64,000 nt of DNA from Caenorhabditis elegans (Eukaryota > Nematoda > Chromadorea > Rhabditida > Rhabditidae). The notes beneath the pieces are model-generated. The model was not told where the DNA came from. It did not search any database and was given only the letters and a program-made list of their open reading frames with translations. The stretch lies in contig NC_003279.8 in the NCBI RefSeq assembly GCF_000002985.6, positions 8,184,001 through 8,248,000 on the forward strand, read 5' to 3'. The position numbers were made by a program, and so were the translations under genes. Below are positions 15,301-26,640 of this stretch, one piece after another (position 1 is the first letter of the stretch; each line of letters starts with the position of its first letter).

Positions 15301-18300
15301 GGTGTCTCGACCTCTTTTTTAATAGCATGCGCCTTTAAGGAGTACTGTAGTTGTCAATTTTTCTTTGTTTCTCAATAGTCAAAAACAGCTCCACAACAAT
15401 GAATAATTGGGGACTACAGTACTCTTTAAAGACACACAATCTTTTACATATGAAGAAGAAAGTACCCCAATTCATATTTTTGGCGAAGATCAAAATTCGT
15501 AACTGAGCTACAGTACACATTAAATGCGCACAGTAGTTCGCATTTCAATTATTAGTATTACCATTAGTTACAATTGGAATTAATGATAATTTTTAAAAAA
15601 TTGTATATTATTACAGATTTCAATGAATTGGATGCGTATGAATGGTCTGGGTCCATCTCTCCGACCGTTTCTGAACAGTGGAAATCACACTCCAAAGGTA
15701 TTTTTATTTATTAGTTTGCTGTATAGTTGCTTTACTAGATTTTAATAAATTGTCAATCAAACATAAATATTTTTTTCATTTTCAAGCATAATCTCGCTAG
15801 TCCTATAATTTTTTAGAAAACAGTAATCCACAATTCACAGTCGACGAATCATATCTCTCGTATTGGATCACTACGCCGAATGCATGCAGCCGACGCGAGT
15901 ATTGATGGGAAACTGTCATTAAGTGGAACTCAAGGTGACGTGGCAGCTGCATGTGGTATGTGTAATATGCTTTTGTGATTTTAAATTGCTGGGAGTTTTT
16001 TGAACTCGATATATTTTGAGCTTGCTTTACAGTGCAATCGTGTTTTGAGTGCTGCGCCAAATAATTCAGATTTTTGCAATTGATATATAAACTGGAGTAT
16101 CGTCAGTGTGGACATTGTTGAAAACTTTTCCTTTGCTGCAAAAGATTTTTTTTTATTTTTAGTAATAGTGAAAAATTGGTTAAAATTCTTTTAACACCTG
16201 TTGATATGTTGGAAATCGACCAAAAGTACTATTTTTTCAATGAGGGTTCTACTTTAATTGTTTTCAATTGTTTGCATTTTGTTCTCCTTGCATTCGCCTC
16301 AAATCTTAAATTTCTTCATCGCCAAAAAAGCTGACAACAAGAGAAGAGTCCACAAGTTAAATATTTTGATGCCTCGTTGAATATTTGACATGCTTCAAGG
16401 CACGTTACCATATCAACATTTTAGTTATATATTTTTCACAAATTCGTAACATCTCTTTAAATTCTTCTCAAGACCCTGATAGAGGTGAACCTCTAATTGG
16501 TGGAAGCGTAGATTCATGATGTTTTCTGACTCATTGCTCGATTTGTGAACTCTACATAAAAACGGCGACAAAAATGAGAAAAAAGACGTGAAAACAAAGT
16601 ATGTCAGAGACACGAAATTTCATAAAATTCCCTTAAATCCAGACAAATCCAAATCTCATAAAATTGGATTCGAAAAACAAGAGCAGAAGAAAAGTGATTT
16701 TTAATAGAAATACACTTTTTAATTTAACCAATTCTTTTCAAAATCCATACTTTTTCTCCTCATTTTCCTCATTATTTTTCCATATTTTTTATCTCGTTTC
16801 TTGAGAAATCTGGGATAAGTGCATTAGCTGGAGCTCTGAAATCGGACACCTGCTGAGCCATGATATGCATATTATTTTGAGCGTTTTCATCAGTCCGTCT
16901 CGTTTTTTTTGGTAAAATAATCGATTTTGAATTAACTAAAGTAGTTTTTCCCGGCTGAAAATATACTTGAAATTCACAAAAATCTGAAAAACAATAATTT
17001 TTCAATTTTAGAAAATTACTTTTGATCCGATCAGGTGTTCTGGGCCACCTTCGAAGTCATGGATTTGTTTAAAAGTGTATTTTATATCAAAATTCTGGTT
17101 TTTCAAACTCCACTTTTAAATAAAAAAATTAGACTTGATGGTTGCGCTGAAAGATTAATATTTTCAAATATATTTTTTAAAAACTGTACGCTTGCCTAAG
17201 CGTGGGAAGTCTTTCTTATAACTATAGAAATCCGGAACTTCTCGTGCAAAATGTGTAAGTAGTATGATCAATTGAGTACACAAAAACTTGCAATTGGTAT
17301 CAGATTTCTTCATATTCTAATCATCAAATCCATTTGTAGTAAACTAGGTTACAATTTTCCTCTCCCCTTTTTTCTAAAATATAAATGTGTTTTTCTTGTT
17401 TTTCTTTCCTGTCTCCCTCCCTACTAGTCTCAATTTTCGTGAAATTTCGTGTTTTCTCGATCCAAAATTTCTTGCTCCTTTCAGCCAGCTTATTGATGTG
17501 CGTGTGCGCACCCCCGCCAATCTCTTTTCCGCCTTTTCACAAAGCTTTTTCAACTAATAGATAATTGCGATTAGAAAATCCGGATATTTAAGGCTCTCCC
17601 AACCTCCCCCGACTTTTGATTTTGTTTCCTGAAATACCAGATTCTTGTTAATCAATTCTAAATTTTTAATATACTGCATCATAAAATATGACTTGAGAAA
17701 AATGTGTGTATGGAGTAACTATTCTATATCAAAGCTAGATTATGCCATTTGTATCCTATGAAATTCTAAAAATAAGACTTTTGTACTTTTCAATATTTTT
17801 TTTCCCGCTAACTTTTCAATATTGTAAAATGGTTTTAAGAATTTAAGAAATTTTAAAGAAACTTTGAAAACTGGAACTTGGGTTCTTTTGGTTAGACGTT
17901 AATTTTCTATTGTTAAATCTGCGAACCGATGTTAAAAATAATAATAATAAATTTAAAGGGGAGTATGTTCTGTGGGGATTTTTTATAAATAAAATAAATC
18001 ACAATAGTTAACCGCGTTTCCATAACTTAACACCACAAAAAGAACCCATAAAAACGATAATCAATTTGATTAGTCACGCTTTTATAGTTCAAACTTTAAT
18101 TGCCTTTCAATATCTAACCTAACCTCAAAGATTAATCTTATACATAAAATGTTTGCTCTGCTCTTATCTCCTAAAATTGAAGTCAAAAAAGAAGCCAACG
18201 GCTAATTGAGAAGGTGAGAAGAGGGAGGAAATGTGACATGTTAGCTCCTTTTTCCAACGCTTCTCCTTCTTTTCCTGTGTTTTCATTCCTTTGCACTTCA

Positions 18301-21300
18301 GGTCTCAGTTACATCGACTAATCGCGTTTAGATTTCCACTTTCTGCGGCTGACGAATTTTTGTATTTCACACTTATATTTCTTCTGAGCGGAAATATGAA
18401 GGGGTATATAATTAGAACTGAAAATGTCTCGTGATCTGCGAGAAATTATTTCCAAACTTTTTTTTTAAATTTTACTGAATGCCTTGGCAGTCTGTAAATT
18501 CAAATTTACATTGTAAAATTTCCCGGAAAATCGCTTACAGAATTTGGAATCCAATGACTAATCTAGGTCGATTAGCATTCCAACCCTCTAGACATGATTC
18601 CCTTGGGGAAATTGGCAGGAAATTCGAGAAGCTTTTGACTTCCAAAAATGCCAAAAAAGAGCGATCGTTTGATCTATTCGTATGAATTTTTTGGAACTTT
18701 GCGAGATTTCTTGGGAGGTTTTTCTAGGGGCAAAATGCTACAATACGGAATTTTCAAAGAATTTTAAATTAATTTCTTCATTTTTTGTGATCAAAATATA
18801 TATAATCCGTTAAAACATAAATCTGACTTGTAAGATTGACTATAGCTTCTTGTAAACTCTTAAATTTAAGTCTTTAGCCGATATAATTATTGCTTATTTC
18901 CCCCTAAATTTGCTCAAAAATTTTAATTCACCAGCTTTAACCAATTTTAACCAGCAGGAAAATTAAAGTGAATTTTAACTGCACCAAAAAGAGCAAAAAG
19001 AGAAAAAAGAGAAACGTTTAAATCAGTGCAAATTGGATTGATTTCCTGCTTTTTCAATGCATTTTCCTTGCAAAGTGACGTGGGTCTACGTGCCATTCAG
19101 GTATTATTTGGTTCCCTAAGAACATTAAAACACTTTGAAATTAATTATTTCTCTTTTGAGAAAAACAATTTGCTTCCATGGGAGTTTCATTTTTTAACCA
19201 ATTTTTTGCACCTCTGATGTTTGATCGAAATTTTAATTTCAATCATTCAATCATAAATTCTTATTAAACGTTGTCCCCATTTAAACAAAATTTTTGGACA
19301 CAAATGTTCAATGTAATAAAAACTCCCTTCTGAACAGTAATAAAATCCTGTTCTTTTCATCTTCTCATCTTATTTAATATTCAGTGATCCACTCTTATTC
19401 TTCTTCCAACTTTGAACATTATATCATCAATTATTCGTGCTCGTGAGTGTGTGTCGTCTGCCTGCAAGTGACGCGACCACTAAAAGTGCCATTCCTATTT
19501 TTTTAAAACCACTTCTGACCAGTATGAAAATGCTTCTATTGTGTTCAGAAACCAACTTTTTGACAGTTGGTTCTCCCTGCGTACAGTTTCCTATAGTTTT
19601 CTAACAACTTCCCAATAAATTTAAGAATTCGAATTTTTGAGCTCTTCCGCAAAGTTTGATGTTTGAAAGATCAAGTACAAAAACTTTAAAAATGGACCAC
19701 GAAATGTATAAAAAAGAAAAATTGCCGGTGTTTGATGTGAAAACTCTTTCATTCTATTTTCTGACCAAGTGGTCAACAAGAAGTTTACTCAATTATAAAT
19801 TTTCTCCCGTCTACTGCAGACTTTCATGGCGATTAGCTAGTTTTAAAGCTGTAGTCACAGTTGAGCTCGAATTCAAGTTGACTGAAAAGGAGAAAAACAA
19901 AAATTTCATGAATTTTATATTTCAACTGATATTTGCTAGTTTTCAACTTTTATATTTATTGGCCATTTGAAACAGGATAATCTTGAAGCCAATAAATGTT
20001 GTAAAGTTAGAATTTTTGCTTTTCAAAGTAAAACATTTCCCAACAAATGTTTATTTATTTTTAAATGTTACAAGTATTTTTGGGATTTTTGTAAATGTTA
20101 AATTTACTATTATTATTAAACTTACTTAAATTTACTTTCTTTTTTCTGTCTAGATATTAAATAATTTTGCCACCATTTTGAGTATACAATATATTATTTT
20201 GAGAAGATATTTCAAAATTTTGTAAATCTGATCTCTCAATAATATTTTTCTAGTATTCCATTTCTTTCAGAGTAATCCGAAAAATATCCAACAATTCTAG
20301 GAACATACATTCTTCTAAAAACTAAACAGAAAGAAAAAAGAATTTGACATATCATTATGCTTCCGGAGGTTCCAAGTTTTCATGTTTTTTGTTCAGTCTG
20401 ACTTGTTACTTATTACTCATGAGACCTCTTTCTGTTTTAGTTTTTGTGTTAGATTATTGCATTTTTTAGAAAAAAGTTTTTATTCTAAATTCAAAAACTA
20501 GTATCTTCCAGACACCCATAGTCTTAAAACCATGATTCAAATTTCACATTGGTCTATGGTAAAAATTGTAAATAGCAAAGAAAAAATAAGCAAACACTAT
20601 AAATAATGAGGATATAGGAATAGGAAAAGCTCGATGGATGGGAAAACTAATTATAAGAGCCCTGGTATTGGGGTCCTTTCTCTAGTAATCGTCTCTCTCT
20701 CTCTCTCTCTTTCTCTTCATAGAACCCCACACACATTTCATTTTAATCATCACACGCTCTTTCTCATTTCGAGCCAATCGTCGTCATTTCCTATCCAGAA
20801 GCCGTTAGGCTACCATATATACATATTAGTGTTTTATAATTTTTTGAACTTTTTTTTAAAATAATTACACCAATTTAAGTGTTAAAATTTTTGATATTTG
20901 AACAATGATTTTCCAAATTTTCGAAAAACTTGAATTTTTGAAAAATATAGACATTTACAGAATTCAAATCCCTGAAATGTTAAAAATTCAAAGAATTAAA
21001 ATAACAAACTTGAAAATGTATTTTTCGACTTCCAAATGTATGATAGATAAAGCGGAGAATCTGCTACTATTTTACTGTTTGGAAACTTCAAAAGTTTTGG
21101 AAATATTTACTATGTGAATTGGAAATTTTAGCACCATTGGCGATACGTCACTTGAAACTTTACAATTTCCTCTTTTTTTTTTCAAAATTTGCTAGAGACC
21201 TCTGACGTATTCGTATAAATATGACACTTCGGTGGGCATGCTAATTAGGAGTTACTTCAACAAGAAAATGTTTTCGCATCAAGAAATATTTTGATAACTT

Positions 21301-24300
21301 TTCATCACATGATGTGTGTGCTTACATTACTCTTCTACACTTCTTGTAGCATTTTCGTGAGAAAATTATACGTTTCTCGTGTGATAATCCTCCAATCTCC
21401 GCACTTGTTCTTGAATCTTTCTTTAAACTTTTTAGCTTTATCTTCAACTCTTAACTTCAGAACCATCCATTCATAATTCTGTTCGAACTGTCGCCCAGTT
21501 TTTTCTCCAAATCTCAACAATCAAGATCTTCGAGCCCATCTCAACCACTCCGCTCGGCTCAATCATCGGCTAGCCTTATTGCTCGGCCAGTTCATGAAAC
21601 AATGCTTGGCTCTCCAGTAGCCGACAATCCTGATGACCCACTTCTAAATGGATCTTCTGCTCCGAAATCAATACTTAGAGCTCCAAGATTAACTGCTGCT
21701 CCCAAGCAACTTTCATTTGACGTACCGGCGAGTCCAACTCCAACTGCCAAAAGCTCGTGTGTATCTACTTCTGGAAGTTATCATATGTTTGAAAGGCCAA
21801 ATAGACTACGAGCTGGAAAGTTTTCCTATGGAGGTTTAACTAGTAATCATCCTCATAATCAAGGCCATATTCAACTAACTGCCAATGGAACTCCAGTTTT
21901 TGCATACAGTGGTGGTGGTGGAGGATCATGTGCAGTATCACCAAGTTCGAGTGCACGACGGGAGGATCCTTCAAAATGGAGGTTATCAGACCTCAAGCAA
22001 CGTTCAAATTCCGAGTCAATGTTCCGTAACTTTGATCATGAGCTATTAGCAGATGGTGGAAGAAGAATGAGCATGGCATATCTTCCATCAAGAGAACAAG
22101 CTCTACTTCGTCGTATTCTTGGACCTCAAGGACTTTCTTGGATTTCTCATGATAGTATGCATTAGGGGATTGTGGGGTGTTTTTATTCTGCGCGGCAGTG
22201 AATAGTGTGATGTTGTTTGAAATTTGAAAATATCAGTCGTCTTCTTTTGTTTTTATCTTTAATATTTTCAGGAGAAACTGCATCACGAAAATCTGTATCA
22301 ATCGCATATTCTAATGATTTGGAAGCTGGTGGAAAAGGGAATGGAGCAATTGGAGATGATTCAACAGTTCCATTGATGGACGAAAAAGATGATAACAGGT
22401 TAGTTATTCTCTTTATTTTTTGAAGCTATTGTATGAAAACTCAATTATATTGCAGTGGTGGTCGTTTGATTCGTCGAGAAATTCTGCACGAAAAGCGTCG
22501 GCATGTGTCGGATAGAGCATTGGCATTTGCAATAATGGGAATAAGTACGTTTGGACATAGATGATGCATTAACAATTATTCATTTATTTTCAGTTTTGAT
22601 GATTATTGAAAATGAGCTTCGAACTGCATATGTTATTCGACCAGGATCATCTCTCAGCCATTTACTCAAATTTTTCATAATTTTCACAACTACCGCCCTT
22701 CTCTCGTTTGTCGGATATTTTCATGTAATTGAAATACAGGTGAGAAAATTTTATTATATTTGCAATTGTTTTAGAAAAAAAAAGTTGGCAGTACTAAATC
22801 TTTGCATAGCTATAATTTCATATTAATTTTTCAGTTATTCATGAATGCAAATGCGGCAGATGATTGGATGGTTGCCTTATCATTTCGACGGACATGTCAA
22901 ATCGGTTTAGAACTGTTAATCTGCATGCTATGTCCTCTTCCAATCGAGTTCATAGCTCCATTTATGAATGATAGATTCCATGATAAAACCTTATACGCTG
23001 TGAATGTCTTCTTATCAATCATGATGTTCTTCCGATTGTATTGGCTTTGCAGAGTTATGCTTCTTCATTCAAGGTATTGCCATTTTGAATATTTAGACAT
23101 TATAGCATACTTTTTCAGAGTATTCACTGATGCGAGTAGTCGTAGTATTGCTGGTCTTAACCGTGTCAATTTCAATGCTCGATTCATTTTGAAAACTTTA
23201 ATGACAATCTGCCCTGGAACAATGCTGATGATCTTTACTGCATTTCTTTGGATTATTGCTGGATGGATTTTACGTCTCTGTGAGAGAGAATACATGACAC
23301 CTGATAAGTATAATGATATCAACTATGTCAATTCCATTTGGCTTGTTGCTATCACATTCCTCTCTGTTGGATATGGTGACATTGTCCCGAAAACGAATTG
23401 TGGTCGAAGTATGGCAATTGTCACTGGTATTCTTGGTACTTGTGCTTCTTCGATGGTTGTCGCGGTTATTGCGAGAAAGTTGGAATTGACAAGGGCAGAG
23501 AAGCATGTGCACAATTTCATGCAAGACACTCAACTTACTAAGCAGGTAGGAGTGCTTAAATATGTCATCAAAAGTTTGGTTGAAGATATTGTAATTTTTC
23601 AGCTAAAACACTCGGCTGCTAACGTATTGCGTGAAACCTGGTTTATCTTCAAATTCAGAAAATTGGTGGAAAAACCAGATTTTGGAAAGATTCGAAAGCA
23701 TCAACGGAAGTTTCTTCTCGCTATTTATGAGTGAGACAATTCTGAGCCAAACATTTTTCTAATCAGTCATAATTTTCTAGAATGCGTCGAGTGAGAAGGG
23801 ATCAGAGAAAGCTAGCTGAAAACTTGGTTTCTCTTGGAGACGTGGCAAAGGTAATTTTGACCAAGAAGATAACTATATCAAATTCAAATTGCAGACGTCA
23901 TCAAATACCTACGAGCTTGTGCATGACGTCCATTCAACACAAGAAGGATTGTCCCTTCGAATAACTGCAATTGAGCATCAATTGAGTGATATTTCAAGGG
24001 AACTTTCTTCTCTAGCTGAGTTGCTCAGAGGTAGCGTAATCATCACGTCGGTTCGTTCGTTCGCTTCTTTTTTTTTGACTGTTCACCCCTACACTTTTTA
24101 GTTAGTCATTTGATTCTACAATAAGTGCACTCTCGTGGATGCACTTTTAATAAAGAGAAAATTGTAATTTTTAATATTATCTAGTTTTTGAGTTTTCTTC
24201 ACTACACAGAATTAGCGTCATCACTTAACTTTTTGATTTTTGCACTTTTAACGTTTTTGCAAAAACTTATTTTCAAAGTTCTTGTTTTGAACCTGTGATC

Positions 24301-24557
24301 AAATCTTTGTTTAAATGTTTTTTATTGTGGGCTCTATGTTTTCAAGGGCAAATTTGATTTTTTACTGTTGTTTTTGCTGAATAGATTAGGGCTTTGAGTC
24401 CCTTAATAGGCCAGTTTAGTCTGAAACAATGACTGAAACCTCCACATTTTCAGGATCAAATGAGCAACGAAAGAAAAGTGTCGTAATTGGTGGTGAATCG
24501 GCTCCACCAACACCTCAACAAATTCTTAAACGAAAAATTGGAGAGCTGCGTGTTTAA
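289..24557 (+). CDS. kcnl-2: Small-conductance Ca2+-activated K+ channel (SK family)
   Basis: SK-type potassium channel of the plasma membrane, opened by calcium through calmodulin bound to its C-terminal tail. Core exons: 21499-22154, 22272-22398, 22456-22544, 22594-22739, 22835-23073, 23119-23545, 23603-23730, 23781-23850, 23895-24030 and 24454-24557 (TAA). S1 begins at VSDRALAFAIMGI. The pore filter is SVGYGDIVPKT near 23365-23397. S6 is followed by the calmodulin-binding stretch (QDTQLTKQ, then AANVLRETW and KHQRKFLLAI), a strong SK signature. Upstream exons code a long Ser/Arg-rich, poorly conserved N-terminus: 2676-2744, 6464-6549, 12208-12319, 12540-12622, 12822-12842 (a 21-nt microexon), 15038-15139, 15617-15697, 15817-15955, plus an inferred 19385-19442. 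Starting at 1712 with the inferred exon gives 1000 codons in frame. The family call is certain from sequence. The symbol is from remembered map position; another kcnl paralogue is the alternative. Confidence 0.85.
1712..1841 (+). other. kcnl-2: Candidate alternative first coding exon of the SK channel gene
   Basis: A 43-codon open exon begins at the first ATG of its frame (MNSKHQLDHSDAF...) and ends G|GTATGC, one base over, in phase with the exon at 2676-2744. It competes with the exon at 289-310 for the same acceptor, as expected for alternative promoters. Its composition is polar and His/Asp/Ser-rich. Confidence 0.6.
2745..6463 (+). other. Large intron of the SK channel gene
   Basis: AT-rich 3.7 kb between the 2676-2744 and 6464-6549 exons. 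I see no open frame with coding character, no RNA gene and no strong repeat. Homopolymer T runs are common. It may hold enhancers for the alternative promoters, but nothing in the sequence proves this. Confidence 0.5.
6550..12059 (+). other. Large intron of the SK channel gene with internal alternative starts
   Basis: This 5.5 kb intron is spliced across by transcripts joining 6549 to 12208 (both phase 0). It contains the 10115-10142 start exon and the region before the 12060 start exon. The open frame at 10520-10906 looks like AT-rich noise. The stretch at about 11150-11650 is less AT-rich and could be the promoter of the 12060 start; this is an inference. Confidence 0.45.
10115..10142 (+). 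other. kcnl-2: Candidate alternative first exon behind a trans-splice-type acceptor
   Basis: TTTTTTTGCAG lies five bases before ATG TCA AGC TCT GCC CCT TTC CTA TAT G|GTAACC. The exon leaves one base, the phase needed by the 12540 exon, giving ...LYGFSNGRG. An acceptor immediately before an ATG, with no upstream exon needed, is the usual arrangement for SL1 trans-splicing in nematodes. Confidence 0.5.
12060..12137 (+). other. kcnl-2: Alternative first exon behind a trans-splice-type acceptor
   Basis: TTCTCTTCCAG ends one base before ATG (12060). The 26-codon exon (MSASPMLQHMYSLDESSLMG...) ends in phase 0 at CCA|GTAAAT and joins the 12208 exon in frame. Read from the upstream phase-0 exon it would hit a stop quickly, so it works only as a first exon. 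The acceptor placement suggests SL1 trans-splicing from an internal promoter. Confidence 0.6.
12843..15037 (+). other. Intron of the SK channel gene
   Basis: 2.2 kb between the microexon and the 15038 exon. AT-rich, and I see no coding or RNA feature in it. Open frames at 12850-13376 have no splice or start support. Confidence 0.5.
15290..15530. repeat. Degenerate copy of a dispersed foldback repeat
   Basis: The left half carries GTGTCTCGACCTC and GCCTTTAAGGAGTACTGTAG. The right half carries GACTACAGTACTCTTTAAAG in inverted order. The same blocks recur near 34.7, 35.0, 35.3-35.65, 62.2 and 62.5 kb, so this is a member of a dispersed palindromic family lying in an intron. Confidence 0.7.
19385..19442 (+). 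other. kcnl-2: Inferred phase-restoring exon of the SK channel gene
   Basis: Preceded by TTTAATATTCAG and followed by GTGAGTGTG, both good nematode splice sites. Its 58 nt enter in phase 1, leave in phase 2 and are open throughout (about VIHSYSSSNFEHYIINYSC). That is exactly what is needed to join 15955 to 21499. Without it the joined frame is lost. An alternative is a weaker donor at 15959|15960 (GTGTAA), which also gives phase 2. Confidence 0.5.
20691..20710. repeat. CT microsatellite
   Basis: Uninterrupted CT dinucleotides in an intron, running into further pyrimidine-rich sequence. Confidence 0.8.
24031..24155 (+). terminator. kcnl-2: Alternative internal 3' end of the SK channel gene
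   Basis: If the donor at 24031 is not used, the frame continues about 23 codons to TAG at 24099-24101. AATAAA follows near 24149, within TTTTAATAAAGAG. This gives a second, shorter C-terminus with its own poly(A) signal ahead of the last exon. Evidence is sequence only. Confidence 0.5.
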
Positions 24558-24719
24558 ACAAATTAATTAATGTTTCATATCTTCTACCGGTTGTACATGA
24601 CTGTTATTTTCCCAGTTTCCTGACCATTTTCGATCAAATTTTCGGTTTTTCATTCAATTTCCTCCATTTGTGATCTGAACGTTCCTTTTTCACTGGTTTC
24701 ATTGTTTCAACAAACTTTT

Positions 24720-24731
24720 AATAAATTTATT
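24720..24731. terminator. Back-to-back poly(A) signals for two convergent genes
   Basis: AATAAATTTATT. The left six bases are the plus-strand signal 163 nt after the SK channel stop. The right six, read on the minus strand, are AATAAA 94 nt after the SURF4-like stop. The two messages should end on either side of this site and overlap slightly. Confidence 0.75.
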
Positions 24732-24824
24732 CAAAAAAGGTTCTTAATAATCTATCTATCTCTACTACATACAAAAAACGAATGGATGTGACTATAAACT
24801 GGAAATATCATTTGGCTCTTCGTT

Positions 24825-26640
24825 CTACCATTTCTTCTTGAGCTCGTCGAATGAAAACTCGCCAGGGCCCGTATGAATAAGAAGGAGAAGACCTCCAATT
24901 GCAGAAAGTGTTTGGAAGAAGTCGTAACGAATAATATGAAGTTCAGCATCCTTATTCCAAAAGTCGTTGAGTACAATATTATAAGCAAAGAGCCAGGTAG
25001 CAAGCATAAAGCTCATCATACGAGTCTTGAATCCCAACCATACGAATATCATCATTCCGTATGAAATAATACAGAGAAGAATACGAGTGTAGCTCATATC
25101 AAAGTGAACCATTGAAATAAGCATCAAGTTCAAGCAGACACGACATGCAGCCAGCAGAACCGATGTTACCTAAAAATGATTTTGTGTGATGGGTATAGGC
25201 ACGAGGCAGGCGCTTGGGAGGGAAGAAGCTACGGAAACTTTACTACTATATCATTATGAAACACTCCAAAATTTTCAGAAAAATTTCAATAGTCGGTTTC
25301 TAACTAGAATTTGTATTTTTCGATTTTAATTGTTCAACTAGACTAACTTGATTCAGATAGAAAATATCTCACCTCAATCTCGTGCTCATCTCTTGGCAAT
25401 TGAGTGTAATTAGCTGGTTTCGGCTTTCGAAGCATGTTCTCGGCAACAAGAAGCATAATTGCAGCAACGATTGAAATGTTTCGAGTGAGAAGGTGATAAG
25501 TAGTGTACAGCTGGTAGAGGATAACCTGTGCGAAGATGGTAAAGCCAAGAACCGCACTTGATTCGGTGACCTGAAAAATGTGCCATTCATTGACCAAAAA
25601 TTCGAAAAAGGTCTAAACGTCTGAACTTGCAAGCCGCTAAAAAGAAAAGTCATTCACTGAACATTTTGAAAATCTTGCTCCCCAAAACTCACTTTATATC
25701 TCATCATGACAAAAAGTGATCCGAATAGTAGATTGATAATCATGACAATCGTGAGAAAGAGTGAGAAGTGGTAGTTGAGCCCCCAATTGTACTGAAAAAA
25801 AAGTAAAATAATTATTTCAAATTAGGTTTTTCGTACAGAAAAATGGTTGACATGGTCGTGAGTGTTGAAGAGGAGTCGCAAACCATCCTCGACAAACGTA
25901 GAAATCAACAAAAGGCGTCCAATTGTTGGAAGAACTTTCCGAGTATTACGGGCCAGCTGAAAAAAAAAGTTTGTTTTTATCGAATTAGGAGCCAGAGAAA
26001 TCGATAGTAACAAGAAAAGTTTTTATTCTAACCCTGGGCTTCGTGCCTATATTATTTGAAGGAAAATGTTTGAATATTATTTCCCCCACCCCCACGGCTC
26101 TTATAATTGCTCCAAAGTTGCGTTTTTGAAAGATCTAAGGGAGCTTCGGAGATGGAGTACATTCTGGTAGGGTTTAGTTTTTTTAGTGAAAAAAAACGTT
26201 GTTTTCACTAAACTCAATCAAAAAATCTAAGTCTTTAAAATGGTTCCTAGCCATTCTTAAAATTATCAAAATTGGGCAACATTTTTTCTGAAGCAACTTC
26301 GCGTGCCCCGAAAATATTGAAAAACTACATTTACAAGTTTCTGATCGAAACTTGCAAGTTTCGACGTGCTCCACTAGAGTTAAAATATTGTAGATACTTA
26401 TTATATTTGAAGCATCCTCCTTCAAATGATAAAAGTTTCATATGAAAGTCCAGATTTACTCCGCTGTTTTCAGTCACTTTCCATCCCAAAAAAGCGCAGA
26501 AGTGCAGCGAGCTGTGTACAGAACGGCAGAAATCTGCGCTAGAAAGGTGTTTGTCGTCTCGTGCTTTCATTGTGAGACAGTGAACAACCTACAGTTTCAG
26601 TGTAATCCTCGCATCTTGTGATGACCACGTTAATGTCCAT
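24825..26640 (-). CDS. SURF4-family ER cargo receptor
   Basis: Multi-pass membrane protein of the early secretory pathway; SURF4/Erv29 proteins select soluble cargo for ER export. Exons on the minus strand: 26640-26593 (ATG), 25956-25837, 25791-25693, 25570-25373, 25169-24825 (TAG). All junctions are phase 0 and give 269 residues, the length I recall for human SURF4. Family signatures seen: LPTIGRLLLISTFVEDGLR near the N-terminus, RYDFFQTLSAIGGLLLL and TGPGEFSFDELKKKW at the end. The final KKKW is a dilysine-type ER retrieval signal. C. elegans has the better known SURF4 orthologue sft-4, which I recall on another chromosome, so this is probably a paralogue; I leave the symbol empty. It is divergent from the next gene and convergent with the channel gene. 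Confidence 0.9.

Larger units (their letters stand above)
15956..21498 (+). other. Largest intron region of the SK channel gene
   Basis: 5.5 kb separating the N-terminal exons from the channel-coding block. The flanking exons are out of phase with each other (15955 leaves one base, 21499 needs two). A phase-correcting candidate exon lies at 19385-19442. A CT microsatellite sits near 20691-20710. The rest is AT-rich, with no feature I can support. Confidence 0.55.

Noticed and set aside
16030..16062. Alternative ending of the channel N-terminus after a TTTACAG acceptor
   Set aside because: It gives a ten-residue tail then TAA with no nearby poly(A) signal; too weak to call an isoform.
17474..17487. 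13-nt microexon alternative to restore phase in the channel gene
   Set aside because: It would also fix the phase (CTTTCAG acceptor, GTGCGTG donor), but 13 nt is very short and the 58-nt exon at 19385 has better sites.
19656..19970. 104-codon plus-strand frame
   Set aside because: No splice or start context and no recognisable domain; composition follows base content.
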